This document shows, piece after piece, positions 1 to 7,278 of a DNA stretch of 15,961 nt. Below the pieces are notes generated by a model, which did not search any database, was not told the origin of the DNA, and saw only the letters and a program-made list of their open reading frames with translations. Source of the DNA: Pseudomonadota bacterium (GTDB taxonomy: Bacteria > Pseudomonadota > Gammaproteobacteria > Burkholderiales > Ferrovaceae); NCBI GenBank assembly GCA_021828575.1, contig JAJZEL010000076.1, forward strand, positions 1 to 15,961, written 5' to 3'. Numbering within the stretch: the first letter of the stretch is position 1; every line of letters begins with the position of its first letter. The position numbers and the translations under genes are program-made.

Positions 1-2391
1 GACCTTGAAAATGTAGTTTATACCGCCTCGCACCACACCTTCTTCGAAATGCTGGGCAATTTCAGTTTCGGGGACTACTTCAAGCGGGAAGCCATTCATT
101 TTGCCTGGCAGTTCCTCACGGAAGAACTGCATCTGTCCCCTCAGCGCCTCTGGATTACGGTCTACCACGACGATCACGATGCCGCTCGCATCTGGCTGGA
201 AGACATCGGGGTTTCATCCCAGCGATTCTCACGCATCAGCACGGCGGACAATTTCTGGCAGATGGGTGATACCGGCCCCTGCGGGCCCTGCAGCGAAATC
301 TTTTACGATCATGGTCCGGAAATCGAAGGGGGCCCTCCCGGATCACCAGGGGCTGATGGTGATCGCTACATCGAGATATGGAACTTGGTGTTCATGCAGT
401 ACAACCGTGATGAGCAGGGTACGCTGCACCCGTTGCCCAAACCGTCCGTGGATACCGGAATGGGGCTGGAACGCATTTCGGCCATCATGCAAGGAGTGCA
501 CAGCAACTACGACATCGACCTGTTCCAGTCACTGATCCGTGCGGCTGCGCGCTATACGAATACCCAGGATCTGGGCGGCAACTCGCTCAAGGTGATTGCC
601 GACCACATTCGCGCCTGCAGCTTCCTGATCGTGGACGGCATCATTCCCGGAAACGAAGGGCGGGGCTACGTGCTGCGCCGAATCATCCGCAGGGCCATTC
701 GACACGGTTACAAACTGGGGCAAAAGCAGCCCTTTTTTCACAAGCTGGTGGCCGATCTTGTGGTGCAGATGGGTGAGGCATACCCTGAACTGGCCGCAGC
801 CAAAGTCAACGTCTCGGCAGTTCTGCTGCAGGAAGAGGAACGTTTTTCCGAGACCCTCGAAAATGGCATGGCAGTGCTCGAGGCGGCCTTGCATCAGGAA
901 GACGGATTGCTCGATGGAGAAACCGTATTCCGTTTGTATGACACTTACGGCTTTCCCATGGACCTGACGGCCGACATTGCGCGCGAACGGGGTGTGGCGG
1001 TCGATCTTTCCGGTTTCGAGCAGGCCATGGCAGCCCAGCGCGAAAGGGCTCGGGCAGCCTCACGCTTTACAGCCCGGGAGGTGGTGGATTACCAGGGTGA
1101 GGCGACAGAATTCCATGGTTACGAGACCCTGGATCTGGAAGCCTGTATCGTGGCGATTTACCGTGATGGAACCCCTGTTCCGTCTCTGGAAGCAGGCGAA
1201 GCAGGTGTGGTGGTGCTGGATAGAACCCCGTTTTATGCCGAGTCCGGTGGACAGGTGGGTGACCGGGGAGAACTGGCCTGCCCGCAAGGCACCTTTGAGG
1301 TTACGGACACGCAGAAAATCCAGGCCATGGTATCCGGACATCACGGCACGGTGGTCACCGGTCGGTTGAAGGTGGGTGAAACCATCCGGGCCGTGGTGAA
1401 TGTTCAAGCTCGCCAGCGGGCTGCATGGAACCATTCGGCGACTCATTTGCTGCATGCTGCATTACGCAAGGTGCTGGGCACTCACGTGGGCCAGAAAGGG
1501 TCGCTGGTGGATGCGGAGCGCACTCGCTTCGATTTTTCCCACGACAAGCCCATGACAGAGGGAGAGTTGCAGGAGGTGGAAAAACTGGTCAACCAGGAAA
1601 TTCGCAGCAATCATCCTGTGGACGTCAGACTGATGAAGTACGACGAGGCCTTGCAGCAGGGGGCCATGGCGCTGTTTGGTGAAAAATACGGTGATGAGGT
1701 TCGGGTGGTCAGGATGGGTGGGTTTTCCACGGAATTGTGTGGAGGCACTCACGTGGTTCGTTCCGGTGACATTGGTTTGTTCCGCATCATTTCCGAGTCA
1801 GGTGTGGCATCCGGTATTCGCCGTGTGGAGGCAGTGACGGGCGAGTCTGCGCTGGCAAGGACCCATGATGAAAAGGAACAGTTGCTGGAAGTGGCTCGCA
1901 AGCTGAAGGCACAGCCCCAGGAAGTGCAGTCCAGGCTTTCGCAAGTGCTGGACCATGTGCGTGTCCTGGAAAAAGAACTGGCACGCCTCAAGTCAAAAAT
2001 GGCGGCCAGCGAGGGGGCGGGATTGGCCCAGCAGGTGGTGGAAGTGGCCGGGGTCAAGGTGCTGGCGGCCCGGTTGGCTGATGCCGATGGCAAGACCTTG
2101 CGAGATACTCTGGACGGACTCAGGGATCGCCTAGGTTCGGGCATCGTGGTGCTGGGCTCAGGACAAGGTGACCAGAAGGTCAGCCTGGTGGCGGGCGTGA
2201 CCCAGGACCTGACCCGGCATTTCAGCGCTGGTGAACTGGTCAACTTTGTGGCGCAACAGGTGGGCGGGAAAGGCGGTGGACGCCCGGACATGGCGCAGGC
2301 CGGAGGAACCTGGCCTGCGCAGCTGGATCAGGCGCTGGCTTCCGTGACTGACTGGGTCAGGGACAAGGCAAGCCAGCTGGAAGCTCAGTGA
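1..2391 (+). CDS. alaS: Alanyl-tRNA synthetase, 5'-truncated by window edge
   Basis: Class II synthetase that charges tRNA-Ala with alanine and hydrolyses mischarged Ser- or Gly-tRNA-Ala in the cytoplasm. The reading frame is open from base 1 and gives 796 residues. From memory of E. coli AlaRS (876 aa), about 76 N-terminal residues lie outside the window, so the ATG at 49 is internal. Visible landmarks are HTFFEMLGNFSFGDYFK in the catalytic core, DTGMGLERI (class II motif 3) near residue 151, the editing-domain zinc ligands His478 and His482 (HSATH) with Cys580 and His584 (CGGTH), a charged helical linker near residues 620-665, and the C-Ala glycine-rich motif GKGGGRPDMAQAGG near the end. 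All key residues seen are intact. The stop (TGA 2389-2391) overlaps the 3' end of the opposing DUF465 gene by 7 bp. Identification is essentially certain. Confidence 0.98.
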   Translation, partial: DLENVVYTASHHTFFEMLGNFSFGDYFKREAIHFAWQFLTEELHLSPQRLWITVYHDDHDAARIWLEDIGVSSQRFSRISTADNFWQMGDTGPCGPCSEIFYDHGPEIEGGPPGSPGADGDRYIEIWNLVFMQYNRDEQGTLHPLPKPSVDTGMGLERISAIMQGVHSNYDIDLFQSLIRAAARYTNTQDLGGNSLKVIADHIRACSFLIVDGIIPGNEGRGYVLRRIIRRAIRHGYKLGQKQPFFHKLVADLVVQMGEAYPELAAAKVNVSAVLLQEEERFSETLENGMAVLEAALHQEDGLLDGETVFRLYDTYGFPMDLTADIARERGVAVDLSGFEQAMAAQRERARAASRFTAREVVDYQGEATEFHGYETLDLEACIVAIYRDGTPVPSLEAGEAGVVVLDRTPFYAESGGQVGDRGELACPQGTFEVTDTQKIQAMVSGHHGTVVTGRLKVGETIRAVVNVQARQRAAWNHSATHLLHAALRKVLGTHVGQKGSLVDAERTRFDFSHDKPMTEGELQEVEKLVNQEIRSNHPVDVRLMKYDEALQQGAMALFGEKYGDEVRVVRMGGFSTELCGGTHVVRSGDIGLFRIISESGVASGIRRVEAVTGESALARTHDEKEQLLEVARKLKAQPQEVQSRLSQVLDHVRVLEKELARLKSKMAASEGAGLAQQVVEVAGVKVLAARLADADGKTLRDTLDGLRDRLGSGIVVLGSGQGDQKVSLVAGVTQDLTRHFSAGELVNFVAQQVGGKGGGRPDMAQAGGTWPAQLDQALASVTDWVRDKASQLEAQ
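2293..2320. repeat. 9-bp inverted repeat near the 3' end of alaS
   Basis: GCGCAGGCC (2293-2301) and GGCCTGCGC (2312-2320) form a perfect 9-bp GC-rich stem with a 10-nt loop, within codons for the conserved C-Ala end of AlaRS. No U-tract follows on either strand, so it is not a canonical intrinsic terminator. It lies 65-92 bp beyond the stop of the minus-strand operon and about 70 bp before the alaS stop, in a place where both transcripts could form it. Confidence 0.4.
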
Positions 2392-2591
2392 ATGGGTTGA
2401 GGCATGTAGTTCATTAGCTGTGCTTCCAGTTGGGCAATCTGGTCCTTCAGGTGCAGCTTGAGTTTTTTGAGGTGCCGCAACTCGGTCGGGTCTGGAATGG
2501 AAGTGGAAACCCAGAGACGAATTTTTTCGTCCAGGGCGCGGTGCCTGGCTTTGAGATAATCAAGCTTCTCCCGGATGGAGTCCATGTTCAT
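2385..2591 (-). CDS. DUF465 / YdcH-family small protein
   Basis: This 68-residue charged, mostly helical protein is of the DUF465 (YdcH, PF04325) type. The short family signature is visible: an N-terminal helix with LDxxI spacing, then LRHLKKLKLHLKDQIAQLE, which resembles the family's LKKxRLxLKDEI block. The family has no established biochemical function, and none is assigned here. The start at 2591 is chosen because AGGAGG (minus strand, 2602-2597) lies 5 nt upstream, the best Shine-Dalgarno in the minus-strand operon. A second ATG at 2585 is possible but less well spaced. It is the last gene of the operon, 21 bp after panC. Its strong ribosome-binding site contrasts with the weak ones of the genes before it, so it may be made in larger amounts. 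Its stop overlaps the end of alaS. Confidence 0.85.
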   Translation of the reverse strand: MNMDSIREKLDYLKARHRALDEKIRLWVSTSIPDPTELRHLKKLKLHLKDQIAQLEAQLMNYMPQPIH

Positions 2592-2612
2592 GCGATCCTC
2601 CTTGTGCAGGGT

Positions 2613-3449
2613 TTACGGAGACAGGGTTACTTCAATGTTGTCTATCAACCGGGTTCTGCCCAGTTTCGCCGCGCCCAGAATGACCAGATCAGGGGTTGAC
2701 GGATCAGGCTTGCCCAGTCGATGACGTTCCCGGATGGCGATGTAGTCGGTTTGCCATCCACGAGAATCCAGGGTATTGGTGGCTTCCCTCTCCAGAGCGT
2801 CGAAATCGCGCTGGCCGGCAGCCAGCGCAGTCTGGATCAGGGATAGTTGACGGTAAAGGGCAGGGGCTTCCTCGCGTTCCTGAACTGACAGATAACTGTT
2901 GCGCGAACTCAGCGCCAGCCCGTCGAGGGCCCGTCGGGTGTTCACGGCAAGGATGTCAATGGGCAGGTTCAGCTGTCGTACCATTTCCTTCACCACGAGA
3001 CATTGCTGATAGTCCTTTTGGCCAAAAACGGCCACCTGTGGCTGCACCATGTGAAAAAGCTTCAGTACCACGGTGGCCACCCCGCGAAAATGACCAGGTC
3101 TGGCAGCTCCCTCCAGAACATGCTGCAAGCCGGACGGCTCCACCACGCACTGCTGGAGTTCAGGATAAACCTCCTTTTCATCGGGTGCAAATACCACATG
3201 ACAGCCCTGTTTTTCCAGTTGTTCGCAATCGGCAGTCAGCGTACGCGGGTAACGTTCAAAATCTTCTCCCTTGCCGAACTGCAGGCGATTGACAAACAGG
3301 CTGGTCACAAGGCAGTCACCGTGGTGGTGGCCGGCACGTAGCAGATCCAGATGCCCTTCATGCAGGTTACCCATGGTGGGGACAAAAACGATCCGTCGTT
3401 CGGATGCAAGTCGCTGACGCAGTTCTGAAACAGTGTGAAGTCGGTCCAT
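2613..3449 (-). CDS. panC: Pantothenate synthetase (pantoate--beta-alanine ligase)
   Basis: ATP-dependent condensation of D-pantoate with beta-alanine to make pantothenate, the coenzyme A precursor; a cytosolic enzyme of the nucleotidyltransferase superfamily. The 278 residues match the family's usual length. Motifs are PTMGNLHEGH (residues 24-33, the HxGH nucleotide site), FVNRLQF (52-58, pantoate-contacting Gln57), EGAARPGHFRGVATVV (113-128), FGQKDYQQ (142-149, with the lysine-aspartate pair) and DGLALSSRN (176-184, the KMSKS-like loop). FVNR replaces the FVNP of E. coli; I recall this variant from other betaproteobacteria, so it looks lineage-specific. The start at 3449 lies 15 bp after the kinase gene and has only a weak GGGA ribosome-binding site, so translation may depend on the upstream gene. 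panB is not adjacent, unlike the folK-(dNK)-panB-panC order of many relatives. Confidence 0.97.
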   Translation of the reverse strand: MDRLHTVSELRQRLASERRIVFVPTMGNLHEGHLDLLRAGHHHGDCLVTSLFVNRLQFGKGEDFERYPRTLTADCEQLEKQGCHVVFAPDEKEVYPELQQCVVEPSGLQHVLEGAARPGHFRGVATVVLKLFHMVQPQVAVFGQKDYQQCLVVKEMVRQLNLPIDILAVNTRRALDGLALSSRNSYLSVQEREEAPALYRQLSLIQTALAAGQRDFDALEREATNTLDSRGWQTDYIAIRERHRLGKPDPSTPDLVILGAAKLGRTRLIDNIEVTLSP

Positions 3450-3464
3450 GGGGAAATCCCGGGG

Positions 3465-4124
3465 TCAGCCGTGACTGAAAAATTCTCTCGGGCTGCGCAT
3501 GCTGTCGATTTGCCTGAGCAGCAGTTCAAAGTCCTGTTGATGGTCAACAAAATTGAGGTGTTCGCTGTTGACGATCAAGAGGGGAGAGGCATCGTAGTGG
3601 TGAAAATAATCGGCGTAACGGTTCGTCAGGTCATGCAGATAGCGCTCCGAAATGGGTCGTTCCACGCTCCAGGCCCTGCGTTTGACCCGTTCCTGGAGTA
3701 CGTGGACGGGAGCCTGCAGGTAAATGACCAGGTCGGGCACGGCCGTGCGGGGGGAAAGGAACTGGTAAAGTCTCTGGTACAACTCGAATTCATCATCCGC
3801 CAGGTTCATCCTGGCAAACAGGCGATCCTTGTCCATCAGGAAATCGGATATCGTGGGACTGGCAAACAGGTCGCGCTGTTTGATGTTGCTGGCTTGCAAG
3901 GTCCTCTGGAACAGAAAGAACATCTGTGCAGGAAAGGCGAAGCGCTCAGGTTCCAGATAAAAACGTTCCAGGAAAGGGTTCGAAGCGGCGTCTTCCAGCA
4001 TCAGTTGGGCGCCCAGATGGGCGGCAAGGCGACGGGTCAGGGAGGTCTTGCCTACGGCTATGGGGCCTTCCACCACGATGTAGCGGTACCTTTCCGACAA
4101 GGATGTAGTGTTAATTTTGCTCAT
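3465..4124 (-). CDS. Deoxynucleoside kinase (dNK/dGK family)
   Basis: Probable cytosolic kinase of the dNK family (PF01712), which phosphorylates deoxynucleosides such as dG, dA or dC for salvage. The 219-residue protein begins with the P-loop GPIAVGKTS (residues 20-28), followed by LEDAASNPFLERFY, whose Glu43/44-region acid is the likely catalytic base. A conserved SDFLMDKDRLFA segment follows, and an arginine-rich lid, ERVKRRAWSVERPIS, lies past the middle. Base preference cannot be read from sequence. Its 5' end overlaps folK by 14 bp and no good Shine-Dalgarno precedes it, so translational coupling to folK is likely. A dNK-like kinase between folK and the pan genes is a recurrent arrangement in beta- and gammaproteobacteria. 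Thymidylate kinase is less likely because the TMP kinase motifs are absent. Confidence 0.88.
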   Translation of the reverse strand: MSKINTTSLSERYRYIVVEGPIAVGKTSLTRRLAAHLGAQLMLEDAASNPFLERFYLEPERFAFPAQMFFLFQRTLQASNIKQRDLFASPTISDFLMDKDRLFARMNLADDEFELYQRLYQFLSPRTAVPDLVIYLQAPVHVLQERVKRRAWSVERPISERYLHDLTNRYADYFHHYDASPLLIVNSEHLNFVDHQQDFELLLRQIDSMRSPREFFSHG

Positions 4125-4605
4125 CTTTAACGGGAAATGCTTCCTGATCGAGGCATTTTGACAGAAGTTCCTCGGTAAATCCTTGTCCGGGAATCCAGAG
4201 GTTGCCGGCCAGTTCCCGCAGGGGCAGCAGCACGAAGGCCCGGGATCCCATGCGCGGGTGTGGAACCGTCAGCGTTTCAGTGGCGGACTCGAGCGAATCA
4301 TACAATAGCAGGTCAAGATCCAGGGTGCGCGGGCCGTTGGCAAATAGACGCTGCCTTCCCTGCTGCTGTTCGATCGTCTGTAACGCTTTCAGCAGTTCAT
4401 GGGACAACAGCCGGGTGTCCAGGCAGGCAACGGCGTTGACGAAGTCAGGCTGATTCGCATAACCCATGGGAGCCGACCGCCAGAGCATGGACCTTTGTAC
4501 AAGGCGGGTGCCCGGCAGTTGAGAGAGCAGGGACAAGCCTGTCTCCACCTGATGTTCGGGGTGTTCCAGATTGCTGCCCAACCCGATGTAGGCCCGGTGA
4601 ATCAT
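4111..4605 (-). CDS. folK: 2-amino-4-hydroxy-6-hydroxymethyldihydropteridine pyrophosphokinase (HPPK)
   Basis: Transfers pyrophosphate from ATP to 6-hydroxymethyl-7,8-dihydropterin, the step before dihydropteroate synthase in folate synthesis. The 164 residues match the usual HPPK length. Motifs in order are YIGLGSNL (6-13), the SAPMGYANQPDFVNAV pterin-binding region (44-59), GPRTLDLDLLLY (91-102), whose Asp96 and Asp98 correspond to the magnesium-binding pair of E. coli HPPK (95 and 97), and PHPRMGSRAFVLLPL (115-129). The start overlaps the pcnB stop as ATGA, and the 3' end overlaps the kinase gene by 14 bp, so it sits in a translationally coupled chain. The pcnB-folK pairing is conserved through beta- and gammaproteobacteria. 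No missing residue was noticed. Confidence 0.97.
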   Translation of the reverse strand: MIHRAYIGLGSNLEHPEHQVETGLSLLSQLPGTRLVQRSMLWRSAPMGYANQPDFVNAVACLDTRLLSHELLKALQTIEQQQGRQRLFANGPRTLDLDLLLYDSLESATETLTVPHPRMGSRAFVLLPLRELAGNLWIPGQGFTEELLSKCLDQEAFPVKDEQN

Positions 4606-5915
4606 CGTCGGCGTCTGCGCCGTGTCCTTTTGGGCTGCTCATCCTGGACAAGCATGCTTTCGCGGTCTTCAGGAGCAGCCGTTTGGAAATCGGTCCACCA
4701 GGTGCCGATGGCCAGGTCCAGTTCCCCGCTTTGTGCCCGCAGGAACATGAAATCGTAGGCGGCCCTGAACCGGGGGTGCTCCAGCAGGCGGTAGGGCCGT
4801 TGCCCGGAGCGCTGGACGAAGCGGGGCTGGAGTCCCCAGATTTCCTTCATGATGGCGTCGTACCGCCTGGGAATCGCCAGTTTCTTGCGTTGGGTCTCCA
4901 AAACATCCGTCATGGCTTCAAAAAGGGCGGGCATGGGTTTTTCACCGGCATCCTGGCGCCGTTTCCAGGCATCCAGGACAGGATGCCAGAGCAGACAGGC
5001 GAACAGGAATCCGGGAGACACGGATTTGTCTTCCATGATGCGCTGGTCCGTGTTTTGCAGGGCCTGGGTCACGAACCGCTCACCCTGGGGTTGGTCCAGA
5101 ATCCAGTCCAGCAGGGGAAGCAGGTCATGATGCAGCCCCTCTGCGCGCAATTGCTGCAAACAGGCCACGGAATGGCCTGATAGCAGCATTTTTAGCATTT
5201 CGTCAAACAGGCGGGATTCTGGCACGTTGAGCAGGAGGTCGGCCAGTTCCTGTATGGGCTGACGGGCCTCGCTGTCCAGTTCGAAGCCGAGTTTCGCCGC
5301 AAAACGGACTGCTCGCAGCATACGCACAGGGTCTTCCCTGTAGCGCACGGCGGGTGGCCCGATCATGGCCAGTTTTCGTGCCTGAATATCCCGTACGCCA
5401 TTGAAGTAGTCGAACAGTTCGTTGCGGGACGGATCGTAGTACAGGGCATTGACGGTGAAGTCCCGGCGGGCGGCATCTTCTTCCATGGAACCGAACACGT
5501 TGTCCCGGGTCAGCCGCCCATGTTCGTCTGTTACCTGGGATTCACTTTCCCTGTCTGCAGAACCACGGAAGGTCGTGACTTCAACGATTTCTTCTTGGCA
5601 CATGGCGTGCACGATCTGGAAACGCCGGCCAATGACCCGGGAGCGACGGATCAAACGCCTGACCTGTTCGGGTGTCGCGTCCGTGGCCACGTCGAAATCC
5701 TTGGGGGATCGACCCAGCAACAGGTCCCTGACGGCACCTCCCACAATGTAGGCCTTGAAGCCGCCTGCCTGGAGGGCCTGGGTGACCTTGAGTGCACAAC
5801 GACTGATGGTGTCAGGAGACAGCGGGTGTTGTCCGGCTTGGAGAATGCGCATCTGCATGGAGCCGGCAGGGGCTTTGGGACGGCGCAGGATTTTTTTGAG
5901 GAAAGTGGTGATCAT
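4602..5915 (-). CDS. pcnB: Poly(A) polymerase I
   Basis: Adds 3' poly(A) tails to RNA, promoting decay by exoribonucleases. The 437-residue protein has the class II nucleotidyltransferase core: GGAVRDLLLGRSPKDFDVATDATPE (about residues 59-83) with catalytic Asp73 and Asp75, then VIGRRFQIVHAM (94-105), VEVTTFRG with the likely third acid Glu112, and AARRDFTVNALYYD. The RNA-binding block YREDPVRMLRAVRFAAKLGF follows. Several features favour PcnB over the related CCA-adding enzyme: an N-terminal extension of about 50 residues, the GRRFQIVHAM motif, and a very basic C-terminal tail ending in RTRRRRRR. An acidic tract (PEDRESMLVQDEQ) precedes the tail. Start and stop both overlap neighbours as ATGA. 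No clear Shine-Dalgarno precedes the start, so coupling to the upstream HAD gene is inferred. Confidence 0.95.
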   Translation of the reverse strand: MITTFLKKILRRPKAPAGSMQMRILQAGQHPLSPDTISRCALKVTQALQAGGFKAYIVGGAVRDLLLGRSPKDFDVATDATPEQVRRLIRRSRVIGRRFQIVHAMCQEEIVEVTTFRGSADRESESQVTDEHGRLTRDNVFGSMEEDAARRDFTVNALYYDPSRNELFDYFNGVRDIQARKLAMIGPPAVRYREDPVRMLRAVRFAAKLGFELDSEARQPIQELADLLLNVPESRLFDEMLKMLLSGHSVACLQQLRAEGLHHDLLPLLDWILDQPQGERFVTQALQNTDQRIMEDKSVSPGFLFACLLWHPVLDAWKRRQDAGEKPMPALFEAMTDVLETQRKKLAIPRRYDAIMKEIWGLQPRFVQRSGQRPYRLLEHPRFRAAYDFMFLRAQSGELDLAIGTWWTDFQTAAPEDRESMLVQDEQPKRTRRRRRR

Positions 5916-6589
5916 GGGGTGTGATGGCGCAGGTCGAGAATGGGCCAGCCTGCTGCCAGGGCATGACCATGCAGTGTGGAGTCAGGGTTCACGGCGCAGG
6001 GATGGGTAACGTGATTCAGGAGTGGCAGATCATTGAGCGAATCGCTGTAGAAGGCGGTTTCCCCGAAATCTGTCCAGACGTGTCCCAAGCGTCGAAGCCA
6101 GTTGTTCACGCAGGCGATTTTTCCTTCCCTGAAACAGGGGGTTCCCGTGACGCGACCTGTGAATTCCCCGGTCGTGTTCGTCTCGGGTTCCGTGGCCACC
6201 AGATGGTCAATGCCAAATGCCTGGGCAATGGGGGCCGTGACGAAGCGATTGGTGGCTGTGACGATGGCTACCAAGCCAGACCGCTCCTGCTCTTCCTGCA
6301 CCAGATGCCGGGCCTTGTTCCCGATGAGCGGTTGGATGCGGGTGCGCATGAACTCCTGATGCCAGTCATCCAGGGTTTTTCTCGGATGGCGGCTGAGGGG
6401 CATGAGCTGGAATTCAAGGAAACGGTGAATGTCGAGCGTTCCCGCCTTGTAAGCTTCATAAAACGCCCTGTTTTGGGCCTCGTAGGCTTCGGGGTCATGG
6501 ACCCCCCTGGAGATCAGGAACTGACCCCATTCGAAATCGCTGTCACCTGACAGCAAGGTATTGTCCAAGTCAAACAGTGCAAGTCGCAT
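5912..6589 (-). CDS. HAD-superfamily subfamily IB phosphatase (SerB-like)
   Basis: Probable cytosolic phosphatase of HAD subfamily IB. The 225-residue protein carries all four HAD motifs: FDLDNTLL with nucleophile Asp7 and Asp9, TATN (111-114), Lys157 in FREGK, and YSDSLNDLP with Asp183 and Asp187. A helical C1-type cap lies between motifs I and II. The frame stays open upstream to 6865, but that extension overlaps hda and is low-complexity, whereas homologous sequence begins at MRLALFDLD, so 6589 is chosen. The start is 11 bp after the hda stop, with a weak AGG overlapping that stop codon. The 3' end overlaps pcnB as ATGA. It sits next to pcnB in other betaproteobacteria, but its substrate is unknown to me; phosphoserine or another small phosphomonoester is a guess from the subfamily. 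Confidence 0.88.
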   Translation of the reverse strand: MRLALFDLDNTLLSGDSDFEWGQFLISRGVHDPEAYEAQNRAFYEAYKAGTLDIHRFLEFQLMPLSRHPRKTLDDWHQEFMRTRIQPLIGNKARHLVQEEQERSGLVAIVTATNRFVTAPIAQAFGIDHLVATEPETNTTGEFTGRVTGTPCFREGKIACVNNWLRRLGHVWTDFGETAFYSDSLNDLPLLNHVTHPCAVNPDSTLHGHALAAGWPILDLRHHTP

Positions 6590-6600
6590 GAGGGAAAAAC

Positions 6601-7278
6601 CTAATGGGGTAAAGGAGGAGGACTGCTGGCTTCCAGGACTTCGCGAATCAGGGGAATCGAGAGGGTGTCCCGATGAGCAGCCAGTGACCACCGGTTGAGC
6701 TCGTGAAGGAAATGGAAAAGATACCCTGTATCCCGGTTGCAGTGGGTCATCAGGTAGCGCGCTGCATCGGCCGGAAGCCGTGCTCCCAATCGCAAGGCGC
6801 GGGATTGGAGTGCCAGGATTTTCTGCTCGTCTTCCAGGGCGTGCAGACGCAATACCAGTCCCCATCCCAGGCGCGTGGCCAGTTCCGGGGGTAGATCGAG
6901 TTTTGCCGGAGGATGGACGCCCGACACCAGCAGTCGGCTGCCATCCTCGCGTTTTTCATTGAACCGGTGAAAAAGAGACAGGGCTCCGTCCCGGTCAAGG
7001 CGATGGACATCATCCACGGCCTGAACCGGCTGGGGGGTGGCATGAAAGCGGGTACTGGGGGTGCATGAGATGAAGGCATCGGGCGCCAGCGCCCTCAGGA
7101 GGTGGGTTTTTCCCACACCATGTGGTCCCCAGAGGTAGATGAAACGTTCTTTCTCACGCCCCGCTGCCCATCTGGCCAGAATGTCCACGGCTTCCTGGTT
7201 GCTGCCTACCACGAAATCTTCCAGCCTTGGTGGAGTGCTGGGCAGAATTTCCAGTGCGAGCTGCCGGCGCGTCATCAT
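6601..7278 (-). CDS. hda: DnaA regulatory inactivator Hda (DnaA-like AAA+ protein)
   Basis: AAA+ protein related to the DnaA ATPase domain. In E. coli, Hda bound to the replication clamp stimulates ATP hydrolysis by DnaA and so limits re-initiation. The 225 residues include an N-terminal QLALEI (6-11) at the position of the E. coli clamp-binding motif QLSLPL, Walker A GPHGVGKT (51-58), Walker B VDDVH with Asp89 and Asp90, a sensor-1 region LLVSGVHPP (116-124), ATRLGWG with box VII Arg136, and a C-terminal helical lid. The DnaA DNA-binding domain IV is absent, which separates it from DnaA. The E. coli clamp motif has Pro-Leu where this one has Glu-Ile. The start overlaps the permease stop as ATGA; a second ATG follows at once. 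A perM-hda linkage is common in proteobacteria. Confidence 0.93.
   Translation of the reverse strand: MMTRRQLALEILPSTPPRLEDFVVGSNQEAVDILARWAAGREKERFIYLWGPHGVGKTHLLRALAPDAFISCTPSTRFHATPQPVQAVDDVHRLDRDGALSLFHRFNEKREDGSRLLVSGVHPPAKLDLPPELATRLGWGLVLRLHALEDEQKILALQSRALRLGARLPADAARYLMTHCNRDTGYLFHFLHELNRWSLAAHRDTLSIPLIREVLEASSPPPLPH

Noticed and set aside
1749..2291. Minus-strand 180-codon open frame inside alaS
   Set aside because: It is Ser/Thr/Arg-rich low-complexity translation opposite the conserved editing and C-Ala regions of AlaRS.
2293..2320. Intrinsic terminator for alaS or the minus-strand operon
   Set aside because: The stem is good, but no U-tract follows on either strand and it lies inside conserved coding sequence.
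2696..3292. Plus-strand 198-codon open frame opposite panC
   Set aside because: panC motifs account for the strand; the antisense product is rich in Pro, Arg and Ser, typical of shadow translation of GC-rich genes.
3282..3302. FVNR instead of FVNP in PanC as a possible active-site defect
   Set aside because: I recall the same FVNRLQF in other betaproteobacterial PanC proteins, so it is a lineage variant rather than a lesion.
3435..4130. Long plus-strand open frame (231 codons) antisense to the deoxynucleoside kinase
   Set aside because: It is the mirror of a real gene with intact P-loop and lid motifs; the antisense translation shows no recognisable family and no ribosome-binding site.
6590..6865. 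N-terminal extension of the HAD phosphatase into hda
   Set aside because: HAD proteins start just before the DxD motif; the extra 92 residues are Pro/Ser-rich and overlap conserved hda codons.
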